A stretch of 64,000 nt of DNA from Domibacillus indicus (GCF_000970685.1 NZ_LAJB01000004.1:51425-115424), one strand, 5' to 3'; positions 45,153-54,171 are shown, counted from the stretch's first letter. Translations and numbers: made by a program. The notes: generated by a model from the letters alone, not told the origin.

Positions 45153-45900
45153 GCGGCATAAAAAGCATGAAGACCACGTTGACGAATCATGGCTGATACC
45201 GTACGCGGATTTGCTGACCCTTCTGCTGGCTTTGTTTATTGTTTTATTCGCGAGCAGCTCTATTGACGCTCAAAAATTCCAGGCAATTGCCTCCGCTTTT
45301 AATAATGAACTGGAAGGTGGAAGCGGTGTGCTTGATTTTCCAAGCCCCGTTTCAAATCCTTCTATGTCTGAAACTGAAGAACAGGAAAATTTAAAAGCGG
45401 CCGACCGGAAGGAACTGCAGGAAATGCAGGAAAAAATGACTGCTTATATCAAAGAAAATAATTTAGAAGATAAAGTGGAAACTGCGTTAAGCGGTGAAGG
45501 GCTGCTGCTGCGTATTCGTGATAATGTTTTATTCAGCTCGGGCGATGCTGAAATCCAGTCTGCCCAGATTCAAAGTGCGCGGGATATTTCAAAGCTGCTG
45601 ATTATGGATATTCCGCGGAATATTATTATCAGCGGGCACACAGATAATATTCCAATCAGCACGGTGCAATATGATTCGAACTGGGAATTAAGCGCCATGC
45701 GCGCAGTTAATTTTATGAAGGAAATTTTAAAGAATGAGCAGCTTGACCCGCGCCTTTTCAGTGCAAAAGGATACGGTGAATATCAGCCGATTGCCTCCAA
45801 TGATACGGAGCCGGGACGAGCGCAAAACCGGCGGGTGGAAATTCTGATTTTGCCGCAGGGAGAAACGGATCAATCAACAAATTCATCAAGCCAAAAATAG
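45139..45900 (+). CDS. motB: Flagellar motor stator protein MotB
   Basis: A 253-residue stator subunit. The N-terminal helix has the proton-binding Asp24 in WLIPYADLLTLLLALFIVLF. The C-terminal OmpA-like peptidoglycan-binding domain has SGHTDNIPIS, NWELSAMRAVNFM and NRRVEILILPQ. The ATG at 45139 follows GGAGGACAGG within the end of motA, suggesting translational coupling. A terminator overlaps its stop codon. Confidence 0.94.
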   Translation: MAKHKRHKKHEDHVDESWLIPYADLLTLLLALFIVLFASSSIDAQKFQAIASAFNNELEGGSGVLDFPSPVSNPSMSETEEQENLKAADRKELQEMQEKMTAYIKENNLEDKVETALSGEGLLLRIRDNVLFSSGDAEIQSAQIQSARDISKLLIMDIPRNIIISGHTDNIPISTVQYDSNWELSAMRAVNFMKEILKNEQLDPRLFSAKGYGEYQPIASNDTEPGRAQNRRVEILILPQGETDQSTNSSSQK

Positions 45901-45929
45901 AAAGGGGCACACTCCCTTTCTATTTTTTT
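45893..45929 (+). terminator. Terminator of motAB
   Basis: Stem AAAATAGAAAGGG/CCCTTTCTATTTT overlapping the motB stop codon, followed by T-run. Confidence 0.85.
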
Positions 45930-45954
45930 GTTTAAAGGCTGGAAGCCCGGGTAA
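45930..45954 (+). promoter_or_regulatory. SigmaB promoter of yfkM
   Basis: GTTTAA, 13-nt spacer, GGGTAA: a near-perfect sigmaB promoter about 50 nt before yfkM. Confidence 0.82.
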
Positions 45955-46006
45955 ACTTTTTATTGTAAACAAAAAGGAAAGTAAAAAGAAAGGGGAAGTC
46001 GATACA

Positions 46007-46525
46007 ATGGGTAAAAAAATTGCTGTACTAATAACAGATATGTTTGAAGATGTAGAATACACGGAGCCAGCATCCGCTTTTAAAGAAGCGGGCCATGAAC
46101 TTGTTACTATTGAGAAAGAAACTGGAAAAACGGTAAAAGGAAAGCAGGGAGAAGCGTCAGTTACAATCGATAAAAGTATAGATGACGTAAGCTCGGCTGA
46201 TTTTGACGCACTGTTACTTCCAGGAGGATTTTCTCCCGACCAGCTTCGTGCCGATGACCGTTTTGTCCAATTTACAAAAGAGTTTATGGATGCAAAAAAA
46301 CCTGTTTTTGCTATTTGTCATGGACCGCAGCTGCTAATCACAGCAAAATCGCTTGAAGGGCGTGACGCAACAGGATATAAATCAATTCAGGTAGATCTTG
46401 AGTATGCCGGTGCGAATCTTCATGATAAAGAAGTGGTTGTCTGCCAAAATCAGCTGGTTACAAGCCGCCAGCCTGATGATATTCCGGCGTTTAACCGTGA
46501 ATCGTTAAAGCTGCTTGCTCAATAA
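46007..46525 (+). CDS. yfkM: General stress protein 18, DJ-1/PfpI family
   Basis: A 172-residue DJ-1/PfpI protein. The nucleophilic elbow cysteine is in FAICHGPQLLI, with a glutamate in MFEDVEYTEP. The length equals B. subtilis YfkM (GSP18), a sigmaB-dependent general stress protein; deglycase or chaperone activity has been suggested for such proteins. A very good sigmaB promoter precedes it, and a strong terminator follows. Confidence 0.9.
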   Translation: MGKKIAVLITDMFEDVEYTEPASAFKEAGHELVTIEKETGKTVKGKQGEASVTIDKSIDDVSSADFDALLLPGGFSPDQLRADDRFVQFTKEFMDAKKPVFAICHGPQLLITAKSLEGRDATGYKSIQVDLEYAGANLHDKEVVVCQNQLVTSRQPDDIPAFNRESLKLLAQ

Positions 46526-46565
46526 CAGGCAATATTCGTTCAAAAAAGTCCATTACGCAATCCTT

Positions 46566-46592
46566 AAGACTGGCGACTTTGTCGCCAGTCTT
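46566..46592 (+). terminator. Terminator of yfkM
   Basis: A perfect 12-bp stem AAGACTGGCGAC/GTCGCCAGTCTT with a 3-nt loop. Confidence 0.88.
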
Positions 46593-46742
46593 ATTCTGTT
46601 TGAAAAGGGATATGTAACAGTTCTTATTCGGCTTTTATAAACGATCAATTTATGAGATTTTTAACCGGATATTCTCCAGGCGAAAAAGAACCCTGTTACT
46701 GCTTTTTTCAAAAAATATCATTTTTTTAATGTCAATTATATG

Positions 46743-46748
46743 TATAAT
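46743..46748 (+). promoter_or_regulatory. -10 element of the chemoreceptor gene
   Basis: TATAAT about 47 nt before the ATG; no strong -35 and no clear sigmaD site were seen. Confidence 0.45.
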
Positions 46749-46794
46749 AGGTTATAGGAACTATTATTTTTTTCTCATAAAGGAGTGTCATCAT

Positions 46795-48225
46795 ATGAAA
46801 AGCTTACAGGGGAAACTTTTATTAAGTTTCAGCATTTTAATTTTGTTAGCAGTCCTCATTTCAGCTGTGAATTTCTTTTCACTGTCAAACTCAAATAATA
46901 GTATTGAAAGTTTGACGCGATTGCTGAATGACGAAAGTATTTCAGCTGAACAAGTACAGCAAGCAGCGGCAGAGAGTGAAAGCGCTATCGATTCTGGGCG
47001 GCGGGCAGTAGCAGTTAGTTTGATACTGGGAATTTTGTCAGTGGCCGCCGGACTTTTATTAATAGTGAGAAATGTCCGCACTGTTACTCGTCCGTTGAAA
47101 GAAACCGCTTTTCAAATGAAAGAGATGGCCGCCGGGCGTTTTGAAAATGAGCCGCTTCAAGCAAGAGGGAATGATGAAGTGGGCCAAATTATTTTAGCAA
47201 TGAATGAATTGAACAGCCAGCTTGGCTCGATGTTTTGTAATATAAACAGCGTCTCTGAAAAAGTAGAAAAAGAAAGCGCAGTGCTGCATCAGGAGTCAGA
47301 ACGGGCTCAAGAAGAGACGGGCCAGGTTGCGGCAATGATGGAGCAAATGTCGGCGGGTGCCGAAGAGCAGGCACGGTCGGCGGCTGCTTTAACAGAAATG
47401 TTTGGGAAGTTTGTAGAGGATATTTCGGTTGCCGCTATGAGCGGCGAGGAAGTAAAACAAAGCGCCACAGATATGGTCTCTCTAACCAATGAGGGAGAGA
47501 ACGAAATGAAGCAGTCTGTGGAGCAAATGAATATTATTTATCAAAACATGACAAATGCCCTTGAAAAAGTAAAAGGGCTTGATGACCGTATGAAGGATAT
47601 TACAGAGCTTGTGAGCATTATTCGGCAAGTAGCAGAACAAACCAATTTGCTTGCCTTGAATGCAGCCATTGAAGCGGCTCGTGCAGGCGAGCATGGGCGG
47701 GGCTTTGCGATTGTAGCGGATGAAGTGAGGAAGCTTGCCGAGCAGGTGGCTCAGTCCATTACAGGGATCAATCATATTATTGAAAGTGTGCAGCAGGAGT
47801 CAACAGAGGCGGTTGTAACACTTGAAAACGGTTATGGCCTGGTAGCTCAAGGAAGCAGCCAGATTACCGGCACTGGCAGAAAGTTTAGCGAAATAAAAGA
47901 ACGAATCGGCCAGGTAAGCTCGAATATCACTTCTATCTCAGACTCGCTTTATATAGTTATGGATCATACAGTAAAAGTAAATCAGTCTATTGCGAATATT
48001 GCTGCCGTTTCCCAGGAGTCAGCAGCAGGAATTGAGGAAGCGGCAGCCAATGTCCAGCAGACAAACCGGTCGGTGGACGCTATTTCACATATTGCTGCCG
48101 AGCTTGACAAGCATACGGCTGAATTAAGCGGACATGTTGAAAAAATCAAATCGGAAAGCCGTCAGAAGGAAGACAGTGTTGTCAAGGAGTTGGAAGAATC
48201 AGAGAAACAGCCGGAGGAGGAATAA
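46795..48225 (+). CDS. Methyl-accepting chemotaxis protein
   Basis: A 476-residue chemoreceptor. Helix 1 is at about 8-28 and helix 2 at about 70-90, with only about 40 extracytoplasmic residues between, so a classic ligand domain is missing. The HAMP domain ([23 protein letters not shown]) follows. The signalling tip [33 protein letters not shown] is conserved, with coiled-coil methylation helices around it. It may sense redox, membrane or internal signals. The C-terminus is acidic and polar. Confidence 0.92.
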   Translation: MKSLQGKLLLSFSILILLAVLISAVNFFSLSNSNNSIESLTRLLNDESISAEQVQQAAAESESAIDSGRRAVAVSLILGILSVAAGLLLIVRNVRTVTRPLKETAFQMKEMAAGRFENEPLQARGNDEVGQIILAMNELNSQLGSMFCNINSVSEKVEKESAVLHQESERAQEETGQVAAMMEQMSAGAEEQARSAAALTEMFGKFVEDISVAAMSGEEVKQSATDMVSLTNEGENEMKQSVEQMNIIYQNMTNALEKVKGLDDRMKDITELVSIIRQVAEQTNLLALNAAIEAARAGEHGRGFAIVADEVRKLAEQVAQSITGINHIIESVQQESTEAVVTLENGYGLVAQGSSQITGTGRKFSEIKERIGQVSSNITSISDSLYIVMDHTVKVNQSIANIAAVSQESAAGIEEAAANVQQTNRSVDAISHIAAELDKHTAELSGHVEKIKSESRQKEDSVVKELEESEKQPEEE

Positions 48226-48237
48226 TATAATAGAAAA

Positions 48238-48432
48238 AGATACCTGCTGTGCAGGTATCTCAGGCTGTTGACAAACGCTTGCTTTCGGCGTCACTTGCCG
48301 TCTGTGAATGCTCACGACCCCAAAAGGTCACTCCGCTTCCCAGCCGGCCGCATTCCTGGAAAGCCAAACGTTTTCAATCAGCCTGCTTTCTAACTTCGTC
48401 TACACTTTCAGATACCTGCTGTGCAGGTATCT
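48238..48432 (+). repeat. Short element flanked by an exact duplication of a terminator hairpin (copy B)
   Basis: The 23-nt hairpin AGATACCTGC..GCAGGTATCT is found at 48238-48260 and again, identical, at 48410-48432, where the T-run follows. The 149 bp between them begins CAGGCTGTTGACAAAC, nearly the same (14 of 16) as the reverse of the right end of the element at 3467-3724, although the duplicated hairpins are unrelated. Its right end is TTCGTCTACACTTTCA. No gene was found inside. Confidence 0.6.
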
Positions 48433-48436
48433 TTTC
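48410..48436. terminator. Terminator of the chemoreceptor gene (second hairpin copy)
   Basis: Stem AGATACCTGC/GCAGGTATCT followed by TTTTCTT; near the end of the converging yfkK gene. Confidence 0.7.
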
Positions 48437-48658
48437 TTATTTGCGCAGATTGCCAAGCTCTTCTGCAATTGCCTGCATTTCGCTCGGGCTGAACGACTGT
48501 TTGCGGATGACTAAGTCGTATATCTCCCTTAGGTCTTCATACGAGGAAGTGCTGAAGTGTTCAGGGCTGATGGCGCCGGTGTTTACCATTCGGAGCTTCG
48601 TGGTAATCTGGTCGACCATATATTGAATGTTTTCTGCTGATTTTACGCTTAAATCCAC
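48437..48658 (-). CDS. yfkK: DUF1128 family protein (YfkK)
   Basis: A 73-residue helical protein (SVKSAENIQYMVDQITTKLRMVNTGAISPEHF). It matches the DUF1128/YfkK family, whose function is unknown. It uses a GTG start at 48658 with AAGGTGG upstream. It lies near yfkM, yfkH and yfkE homologues, as in B. subtilis. Confidence 0.85.
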   Translation of the reverse strand: MDLSVKSAENIQYMVDQITTKLRMVNTGAISPEHFSTSSYEDLREIYDLVIRKQSFSPSEMQAIAEELGNLRK

Positions 48659-48790
48659 GATAATGCCACCTTTTTTATTTTTTATCATCATTCCATGTTT
48701 TGCAGTACTTGTCAATAAAGCGGAAGTGGCTGCTCAGCTGCTTCGATAAACCAGGCAATCTTAAAATAAGGCTTATTTTTATAAATATGC

Positions 48791-48816
48791 GTTTTAATTT
48801 TTTTCATTAAGGGAAA
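48791..48816 (+). promoter_or_regulatory. Candidate sigmaB promoter of the YtxH-like gene
   Basis: GTTTTA, 14-nt spacer, GGGAAA, about 90 nt before the start codon. ytxH is a sigmaB gene in B. subtilis. Confidence 0.5.
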
Positions 48817-48903
48817 AGCTTCAACATCTGAAAAGGAAAATCGGCTCGGAAAGCCGAATAATAAACTGTACTTATATACAGAAACAGAAAGGATGACCAT
48901 TCA

Positions 48904-49257
48904 ATGGGAAAAAGTAAATTTTTTGTTAGTGTAGCAGCGGGTGCCGCAGTAGGAGGCGTAATTGCACTTCTTGACAGCAGAACACGCCAGGAAATGGCGT
49001 CATGGGCAAGCTACATCGTAGCGCTTGCCAAGGATCCGGAGCAGTTAACAGAGTCATCGCGCGAGCTGATTGACCGTGCGACGGAAACCGCGCAGAAAAT
49101 TAATCAAGATGTATCTTTTATTAAAGGAAAAGTAGAAGATTTAAAAGAATTAACGCCGGAAGTAAAAGAACTTGTTGATGAAACAAAGTCTACTTTTGTA
49201 CCGGATGAACAAAACCCAGCAGCATCGTCAGCAAGTGCACAAAATCCGTCATCATAA
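48904..49257 (+). CDS. YtxH domain-containing general stress protein
   Basis: A 117-residue protein. The N-terminal hydrophobic segment FFVSVAAGAAVGGVIALL is followed by an amphipathic helix (DRATETAQKINQDVSFIKGKVEDL) and a polar Ser/Ala tail. This is the YtxH (gas-vesicle-like) pattern. AAAGGATG precedes the ATG. A candidate sigmaB promoter upstream fits stress control. yfkH follows 15 bp later. Confidence 0.82.
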   Translation: MGKSKFFVSVAAGAAVGGVIALLDSRTRQEMASWASYIVALAKDPEQLTESSRELIDRATETAQKINQDVSFIKGKVEDLKELTPEVKELVDETKSTFVPDEQNPAASSASAQNPSS

Positions 49258-49272
49258 CGGAGGAGGGTATTT

Positions 49273-50118
49273 TTGGTTGAACAAGCAGATAAAAAAATAG
49301 AATTTCGCCGCTTTTTTAAGCATTTGCTTCGGCGGGTGAAAGCATCGGATGTACCGGGTGTGGCTGCACAAATGGCCTACTTTTTTCTGCTTGCTTTATT
49401 CCCGCTGATGATTTTTATGGTTACCTTGCTCGGGTACCTGCCCATTGACCCAACTGAAATCTTTGATATTGTTAAGAACTTTGCGCCTTCTGAATCGCTG
49501 AATCTCGTGCAGGATACACTGAGGGAGGTTACATCAAACCAGAATGGCGGCTTGCTGTCAGTTGGGGTCATCGGGACGATCTGGTCAGCGTCTAACGCGA
49601 TGAATGCTGTAATTAAAGGGTTAAACTATGCGTATGATGTAAAAGAAACAAGAGCTTTTTACATAGCGCGCGGATTGTCCATTTTATTAACGTTTGCGTT
49701 TATCCTTGTGATTGGCACAATGCTCATTCTTCAAGTGTTTGGCCAGCAAATCGGCGAATTTGCATTTAATTATCTTGGAATGGGCGATGAGTTTTTAAGC
49801 ATTTGGACATGGATACGCTTTTTGCTTCCACCGGTTGTACTGTTTCTTGTATTTGTGGGGCTGTATTATTTAGCTCCAAATTTGAAAGTAAAGTATGTGA
49901 CCGTTTTACCGGGAGCGCTTTTCGCTACAATCGGATGGATTCTTGTCTCACTTTGCTTTTCGTTTTATGTTAATAACTTTGGCAATTATTCCGCTACTTA
50001 CGGAAGCATCGGGGGCGTGATCATTTTAATGATCTGGCTTTATTTATCCGCAATGATTATTTTGATTGGCGGAGAAATAAACGCACTGCGCAATGACCAG
50101 AAACGCGGCCCGGCATAA
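49273..50118 (+). CDS. yfkH: YihY/virulence factor BrkB family membrane protein (YfkH)
   Basis: A 281-residue membrane protein with six helices. The N-terminal motif AQMAYFFLLALFPLMIFMVTLLGYLP and the C-terminal YGSIGGVIILMIWLYLSAMIILIGGEINA are YihY/BrkB family features. The start is TTG after GGAGGG. It is the homologue of B. subtilis YfkH, and the function is unknown. A strong terminator follows. Confidence 0.9.
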   Translation: MVEQADKKIEFRRFFKHLLRRVKASDVPGVAAQMAYFFLLALFPLMIFMVTLLGYLPIDPTEIFDIVKNFAPSESLNLVQDTLREVTSNQNGGLLSVGVIGTIWSASNAMNAVIKGLNYAYDVKETRAFYIARGLSILLTFAFILVIGTMLILQVFGQQIGEFAFNYLGMGDEFLSIWTWIRFLLPPVVLFLVFVGLYYLAPNLKVKYVTVLPGALFATIGWILVSLCFSFYVNNFGNYSATYGSIGGVIILMIWLYLSAMIILIGGEINALRNDQKRGPA

Positions 50119-50120
50119 GC

Positions 50121-50158
50121 AAAACCCGCTCGAGAAAAAATTCTCAAGCGGGTTTTTT
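50121..50158. terminator. Bidirectional terminator between yfkH and zosA
   Basis: Stem AAAACCCGCTCGAGAA/TTCTCAAGCGGGTTTT with one bulge. Confidence 0.9.
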
Positions 50159-52065
50159 TATGCGCTTTTTAATAAACGCAGGCCATTTAAGATAACAAGA
50201 ATAGTGCTTCCTTCATGTCCAAGAACGCCAAAGGGAAGATCGAGAACTTGAAAGAAATTGGAGATAATCAATAAAACAATAATGGAAATAGAGAAAATAA
50301 TGTTTTGTTTGACAATGCGCTGCATTTTTCGAGACAGCTTGATTGCCTGGGCGATCCTTGATAAATCATTTTTCATTAAAACAATATCCGCAGTTTCAAG
50401 TGCGACATCGGAGCCTTCACCCATGGCAATTCCAACAGAAGCTGAAGCAAGAGCGGGAGCATCATTAATTCCGTCACCAACCATAGCAACGGTTCCGTAT
50501 TGTTCAAGCAGTTTTTTTACGTGGACAGCTTTTTGTTCTGGAAGACATTCAGCGATATAGGAGCCAGGCGCCGCCTCTGCAGCAATCGCTTCAGCGGTTT
50601 TATAGCTGTCGCCTGTCAGCATAACGGTAAAAATGCCTTCATTCTGCAAGGCCTTTAATGCCATTTTTGTTTCCTCACGAATAACATCCTTTAGGGCGAT
50701 AACAGCCGCAATTCCTTCCTCGTCAGCTGCATAGATAATCGTTTTTCCTTCCTCGGCAAATTGAAGAGCGGCGCCATCTGCGAATGCAGCAGCGGCATCT
50801 TCACCGACAAATGCAGCTTTGCCGACTTTCCATTTTTTTAAACCGACTACTCCTTTTACTCCCCACCCTGCCGCATCTTCAAGATGATCAGGAGGCGGGA
50901 ATGAAATGCTTTTCTGCTGTGCATACCGGACAACCGCATGAGCGAGCGGGTGGTTCGAACGGCTCTCAAGTGATGCAGCTGCTTGAAGCAATTCATTACG
51001 GCTTAAGCCGTCGCGAATTATAATATCGGTTACTTCCGGTTTTCCATAGGTTAATGTTCCTGTTTTATCGAAAGCAATAACTTTCACATGGTTTAAATTT
51101 TCAAGGTGGGCGCCGCCTTTGAACAATATGCCGTTCCGCGCACCGCTGGAAATAGCGGAAAGGGAAGCCGGCATAATGGAGGCGACGAGCGCGCATGGCG
51201 ATGCCACTACAAGCAGAACCATCGCCCGGTAAAATGTTTCAGTCCAGGACCAGCCGAGCAGAAAATGCGGCAAAATCATCATCGCTCCAACGACAGCCAG
51301 AACGATTTTTACATAAGTACCTTCGAATCTTTCAATAAATTGCTGGGAAGGGGATTTTTCACTCTGGGCAGATTGAACAAGCTCAATAATTTTTTGAAAC
51401 AGAGTCTCATTTGCTTTTTTTGTTACTTCGATATAAACGGATCCTGTCATATTCACCGTGCCGGCAAAAACATCTTCACCTGCTTTTTTGGAAACGGGCA
51501 TCGATTCACCTGTAATGGCAGCTTCATCAATTGTCGTCCGGCCTTTTGAAATAAGGCCGTCTGCCGGAATGCGCTCGCCAGGTTTTACGATAATCACATC
51601 GCCGCGTGATAATTCGGAAACGTGAACCATTTTTTCGATTCCCTCGCAGAGAAGAAGAGCCATATCAGGCTGGATCTCCATTAATGCAGAAATCTCCCGC
51701 TGGCTTTTATTCATTGTATAGGTTTCAAGTGCACCACTTACCGCAAAAATAAAAATTAAAATGGCGCCTTCTGTCCAGTAACCGATCGCTGCTGATCCAG
51801 CGGCTGCTAAAATCATCAGCATCTCGACGTTTAATTCTTTATCTTCAAGTGTTGCTTCAATGCCTTCTTTTGCTTTAGCGTAGCCGCCGATAAAAAACGC
51901 TGACAAATAAACCAGGGCAGATGCTGTTTCCATTTCATTTTGAGCGAGCAGCCAGCCTGTTAAAATAAGCACACCACTGAACAGGGCAGCAATTAATTCA
52001 AAGTGCGGCACGAGTTTTTTTAATGTGCTATTTCGTAATGAGATACTCTCAATATATGCAGTCAT
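50158..52065 (-). CDS. zosA: P1B-type metal-transporting ATPase (ZosA type)
   Basis: A 635-residue P-type ATPase. The phosphorylation site AFDKTGTLTYGKPE, TGES loop, hinge MVGDGINDAPALA, and metal-binding SPCALVAS (CPx-like, SPC) are present. There is no N-terminal heavy-metal domain. Length and these features fit ZosA (YkvW), which imports zinc under peroxide stress and is repressed by PerR. The upstream region carries a perfect PerR box. Direction of transport and metal are inferred. Confidence 0.88.
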   Translation of the reverse strand: MTAYIESISLRNSTLKKLVPHFELIAALFSGVLILTGWLLAQNEMETASALVYLSAFFIGGYAKAKEGIEATLEDKELNVEMLMILAAAGSAAIGYWTEGAILIFIFAVSGALETYTMNKSQREISALMEIQPDMALLLCEGIEKMVHVSELSRGDVIIVKPGERIPADGLISKGRTTIDEAAITGESMPVSKKAGEDVFAGTVNMTGSVYIEVTKKANETLFQKIIELVQSAQSEKSPSQQFIERFEGTYVKIVLAVVGAMMILPHFLLGWSWTETFYRAMVLLVVASPCALVASIMPASLSAISSGARNGILFKGGAHLENLNHVKVIAFDKTGTLTYGKPEVTDIIIRDGLSRNELLQAAASLESRSNHPLAHAVVRYAQQKSISFPPPDHLEDAAGWGVKGVVGLKKWKVGKAAFVGEDAAAAFADGAALQFAEEGKTIIYAADEEGIAAVIALKDVIREETKMALKALQNEGIFTVMLTGDSYKTAEAIAAEAAPGSYIAECLPEQKAVHVKKLLEQYGTVAMVGDGINDAPALASASVGIAMGEGSDVALETADIVLMKNDLSRIAQAIKLSRKMQRIVKQNIIFSISIIVLLIISNFFQVLDLPFGVLGHEGSTILVILNGLRLLKSA

Positions 52066-52108
52066 TTTACCAGTCTCCTTATCTAATTGAGAATTAAAAT
52101 CAAGTTAA

Positions 52109-52123
52109 TGATGATGATTATCA
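52109..52123 (-). promoter_or_regulatory. Candidate Fur box upstream of zosA
   Basis: TGATGATGATTATCA matches the TGATAATNATTATCA consensus at 13 of 14 positions, between the zosA start and the PerR box. Confidence 0.55.
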
Positions 52124-52177
52124 TTACCAAATCCTTTATTGAAAAGGAATTTCAATTAGAATGAATTAATTTTTATT

Positions 52178-52192
52178 TTATAATAATTATAA
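52178..52192. promoter_or_regulatory. Perfect PerR box between zosA and the OsmC gene
   Basis: TTATAATAATTATAA equals the PerR consensus at every position. It lies in the divergent promoter region and could control both genes. Confidence 0.82.
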
Positions 52193-52293
52193 TTTAAATC
52201 TATCATAGCATATCAATCAAAAGATGCAAGTATCTTTTTTTGGGCAATTTTAAGAAGGTTCTGTACAATAAGGAGTAAAAAAGGAGAGAGAAA

Positions 52294-52674
52294 ATGGAAT
52301 TTAAAATGAAAGAGGGCGGATTTACAGCCGATTTCCCATTTGGGGAGCTGCATATTTCTGGAGATGAGGCGCATGGATTCCGGCCTTACCAGCTTCTTGT
52401 TTCTTCGATTGCCGTATGCAGCGGCGGAGTTTTGCGTAAAATACTCGCCAAGCAACGAATTCATATTGAAGACATTACGATTCAAACAGATATGGTGCGT
52501 AATCCCGGTGAAGCAGACCGCGTTGAACAAATAACCCTTCATTTTATTATTAAGGGGAAAGAGTTAAAGAAGGAGAAGGTGCGCAAAGCAGTTGAATTAA
52601 CCCGTAAAAACTGTTCGATGGTTCAATCCGTTTTGCCGGCTATCGAAATAAAAGAGACATTTGAACTGCAATAG
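52294..52674 (+). CDS. OsmC-family peroxiredoxin-like protein
   Basis: A 126-residue OsmC/Ohr-type protein. It has the two redox cysteines in SSIAVCSGGVLR and RKNCSMVQSV. Such proteins reduce organic hydroperoxides. It is closer to the short YhfA-like group than to OhrA, since the EARGG region is missing. Its position divergent from zosA over a PerR box agrees with a peroxide function. AAGGAGAGAG precedes the ATG. Confidence 0.85.
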   Translation: MEFKMKEGGFTADFPFGELHISGDEAHGFRPYQLLVSSIAVCSGGVLRKILAKQRIHIEDITIQTDMVRNPGEADRVEQITLHFIIKGKELKKEKVRKAVELTRKNCSMVQSVLPAIEIKETFELQ

Positions 52675-52763
52675 TTCCAGGGCCAGTGTTAAATAAAAGT
52701 AAATAGCGGGTATGATGATTACGTATTTATGCTGTTTATTTTGATGTATTAGGGAGTGGAACT

Positions 52764-53819
52764 ATGGGAAAAGTGTTCGCGGTTATGATTGCAGCGGGTA
52801 TACCGCTGGCGGTTGCAGGATCACTTTTACACTGGCCCAGCGTGGTCATGTTTGTTATTTGCAGTGCAACAGTTATCGCACTGTCAAGCTACATGGGAAG
52901 AGCAACGGAGAGCCTGGCAATTGTAGTGGGGCCGAGGGTCGGCGGACTGCTGAACGCCACGTTTGGAAACGCTGTTGAACTGATTATTTCTATTTTTGCG
53001 CTAAAAGCTGGACTAGTCGGCGTGGTCCTTGCCTCGCTTACTGGTTCGGTGCTTGGAAACCTGCTGCTTGTCGCGGGTCTTTCTTTTTTCATGGGAGGCC
53101 TGAAATATAAGCGCCAGAAGTTTAGTGTTCATGATGCCCGCCATAATTCAGCGCTGCTTATTTTTGCTGTAATTGTCGCATTTGTCATTCCGGAAATTTT
53201 TTCAATGTCGATGGATGAAGCAAGAACGCTAAACCTGAGCATTGGAATCTCGATCGTTATGATTGCTATTTATTTAGCCGGACTTTTCTTTAAGCTTGTT
53301 ACTCATCGTGGTGTGTATGCATCTGAAGGAAAGGAAGGGACGCATCAAGAAGAAGTGCCGGAATGGGGAAAAAATAAAGCCGTCATCATTTTGCTTTTGG
53401 CAACTGCTGCGGTGGCTTATGTGGCTGAAGGACTTGTGCATACATTCGAAGCGGTTGGAGAACAATTTGGCTGGTCTGAATTGTTTATCGGTGTTATTAT
53501 TGTAGCCATCGTGGGCAATGCTGCCGAGCATGCTTCAGCCATTTTAATGGCGATGAAGGACAAAATGGACATAGCAGTCGAGATTGCTGTGGGGTCTACT
53601 CTTCAAGTGGCTATGTTTGTCGCACCGGTTCTTGTACTTGTATCACTGCTGTTCCCAACGCCGATGCCGCTCGTATTTACAGTACCGGAGCTTGTCTCCA
53701 TGATAACGGCTGTGCTTCTGTCAATCAGCATTTCAAACGATGGAGATACGAACTGGTTTGAAGGGTTGACGCTCCTTGCTGCATACCTCATTATGGGTAT
53801 TGGCTTTTATTTGCTGTAA
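52764..53819 (+). CDS. yfkE: Calcium/proton antiporter (CaCA family, ChaA type)
   Basis: A 351-residue cation/proton exchanger with 11 helices. The two alpha-repeats carry GGLLNATFGNAVELIISIFALKAG and IVAIVGNAAEHASAILMAMKDKMDIA, with the catalytic glutamates in NAVE and NAAEH. Length equals B. subtilis YfkE (ChaA), a Ca2+/H+ exchanger whose structure is known. GGGAGTGG precedes the ATG. The SE1561-type gene follows 20 bp later. Confidence 0.93.
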   Translation: MGKVFAVMIAAGIPLAVAGSLLHWPSVVMFVICSATVIALSSYMGRATESLAIVVGPRVGGLLNATFGNAVELIISIFALKAGLVGVVLASLTGSVLGNLLLVAGLSFFMGGLKYKRQKFSVHDARHNSALLIFAVIVAFVIPEIFSMSMDEARTLNLSIGISIVMIAIYLAGLFFKLVTHRGVYASEGKEGTHQEEVPEWGKNKAVIILLLATAAVAYVAEGLVHTFEAVGEQFGWSELFIGVIIVAIVGNAAEHASAILMAMKDKMDIAVEIAVGSTLQVAMFVAPVLVLVSLLFPTPMPLVFTVPELVSMITAVLLSISISNDGDTNWFEGLTLLAAYLIMGIGFYLL

Positions 53820-53839
53820 CAAAGAAAGGAAGAGCTTAT

Positions 53840-54019
53840 TTGAAACCAATTCAAGACAAAGAAAAGCAGGTTGTTTATTTAAAAGAACGGCTGAATATTT
53901 TTATGGAAGTGCTCGATTCAATTGACCCGGAAGAAACAGAGGTAGAAGATATTGACCGCCTGATTGAGATGATCGATGATATTGAATTGAAGTGCGAGCA
54001 GTTCCGCAGCCGCGGATAA
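53840..54019 (+). CDS. SE1561 family small protein
   Basis: A 59-residue acidic helical protein (IQDKEKQVVYLKERLNIFME and DIDRLIEMIDDIELKCEQFR), starting at a TTG after AGGAAGAG. It matches the SE1561 family of Bacillales small proteins, function unknown. It lies between yfkE and its terminator, so is probably in the same transcript. Confidence 0.78.
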   Translation: MKPIQDKEKQVVYLKERLNIFMEVLDSIDPEETEVEDIDRLIEMIDDIELKCEQFRSRG

Positions 54020-54020
54020 T

Positions 54021-54058
54021 AAAAAAGCTTAAGCTGGTGTTGCCGCTTAAGCTTTTTT
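54021..54058 (+). terminator. Terminator of yfkE operon
   Basis: A 14-bp stem AAAAAAGCTTAAGC/GCTTAAGCTTTTTT. Confidence 0.88.
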
Positions 54059-54165
54059 ATATAGATGAGCTAATAAAGGATGTTAAGGGCAATTAGTACA
54101 AACCAATCAAGAGATGCCGCTGAAACCGTTTGCGATTTTTTCTTTTAAACGCTTTGGGACAGGCG

Positions 54166-54171
54166 TATAAT
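54166..54171 (+). promoter_or_regulatory. -10 element of fumA
   Basis: TATAAT, 45 nt before the fumarase ATG. The -35 region is weak (TTTTAA at 54143-54148). Confidence 0.5.

Noticed and set aside
46616..46700. Long-range inverted repeat GTAACAG..CTGTTAC upstream of the chemoreceptor gene
   Set aside because: The loop is too long and it lies upstream of the promoter; likely chance.
48712..48900. 62-codon frame upstream of yfkK
   Set aside because: It covers the promoter region of the YtxH gene and lacks a ribosome site.
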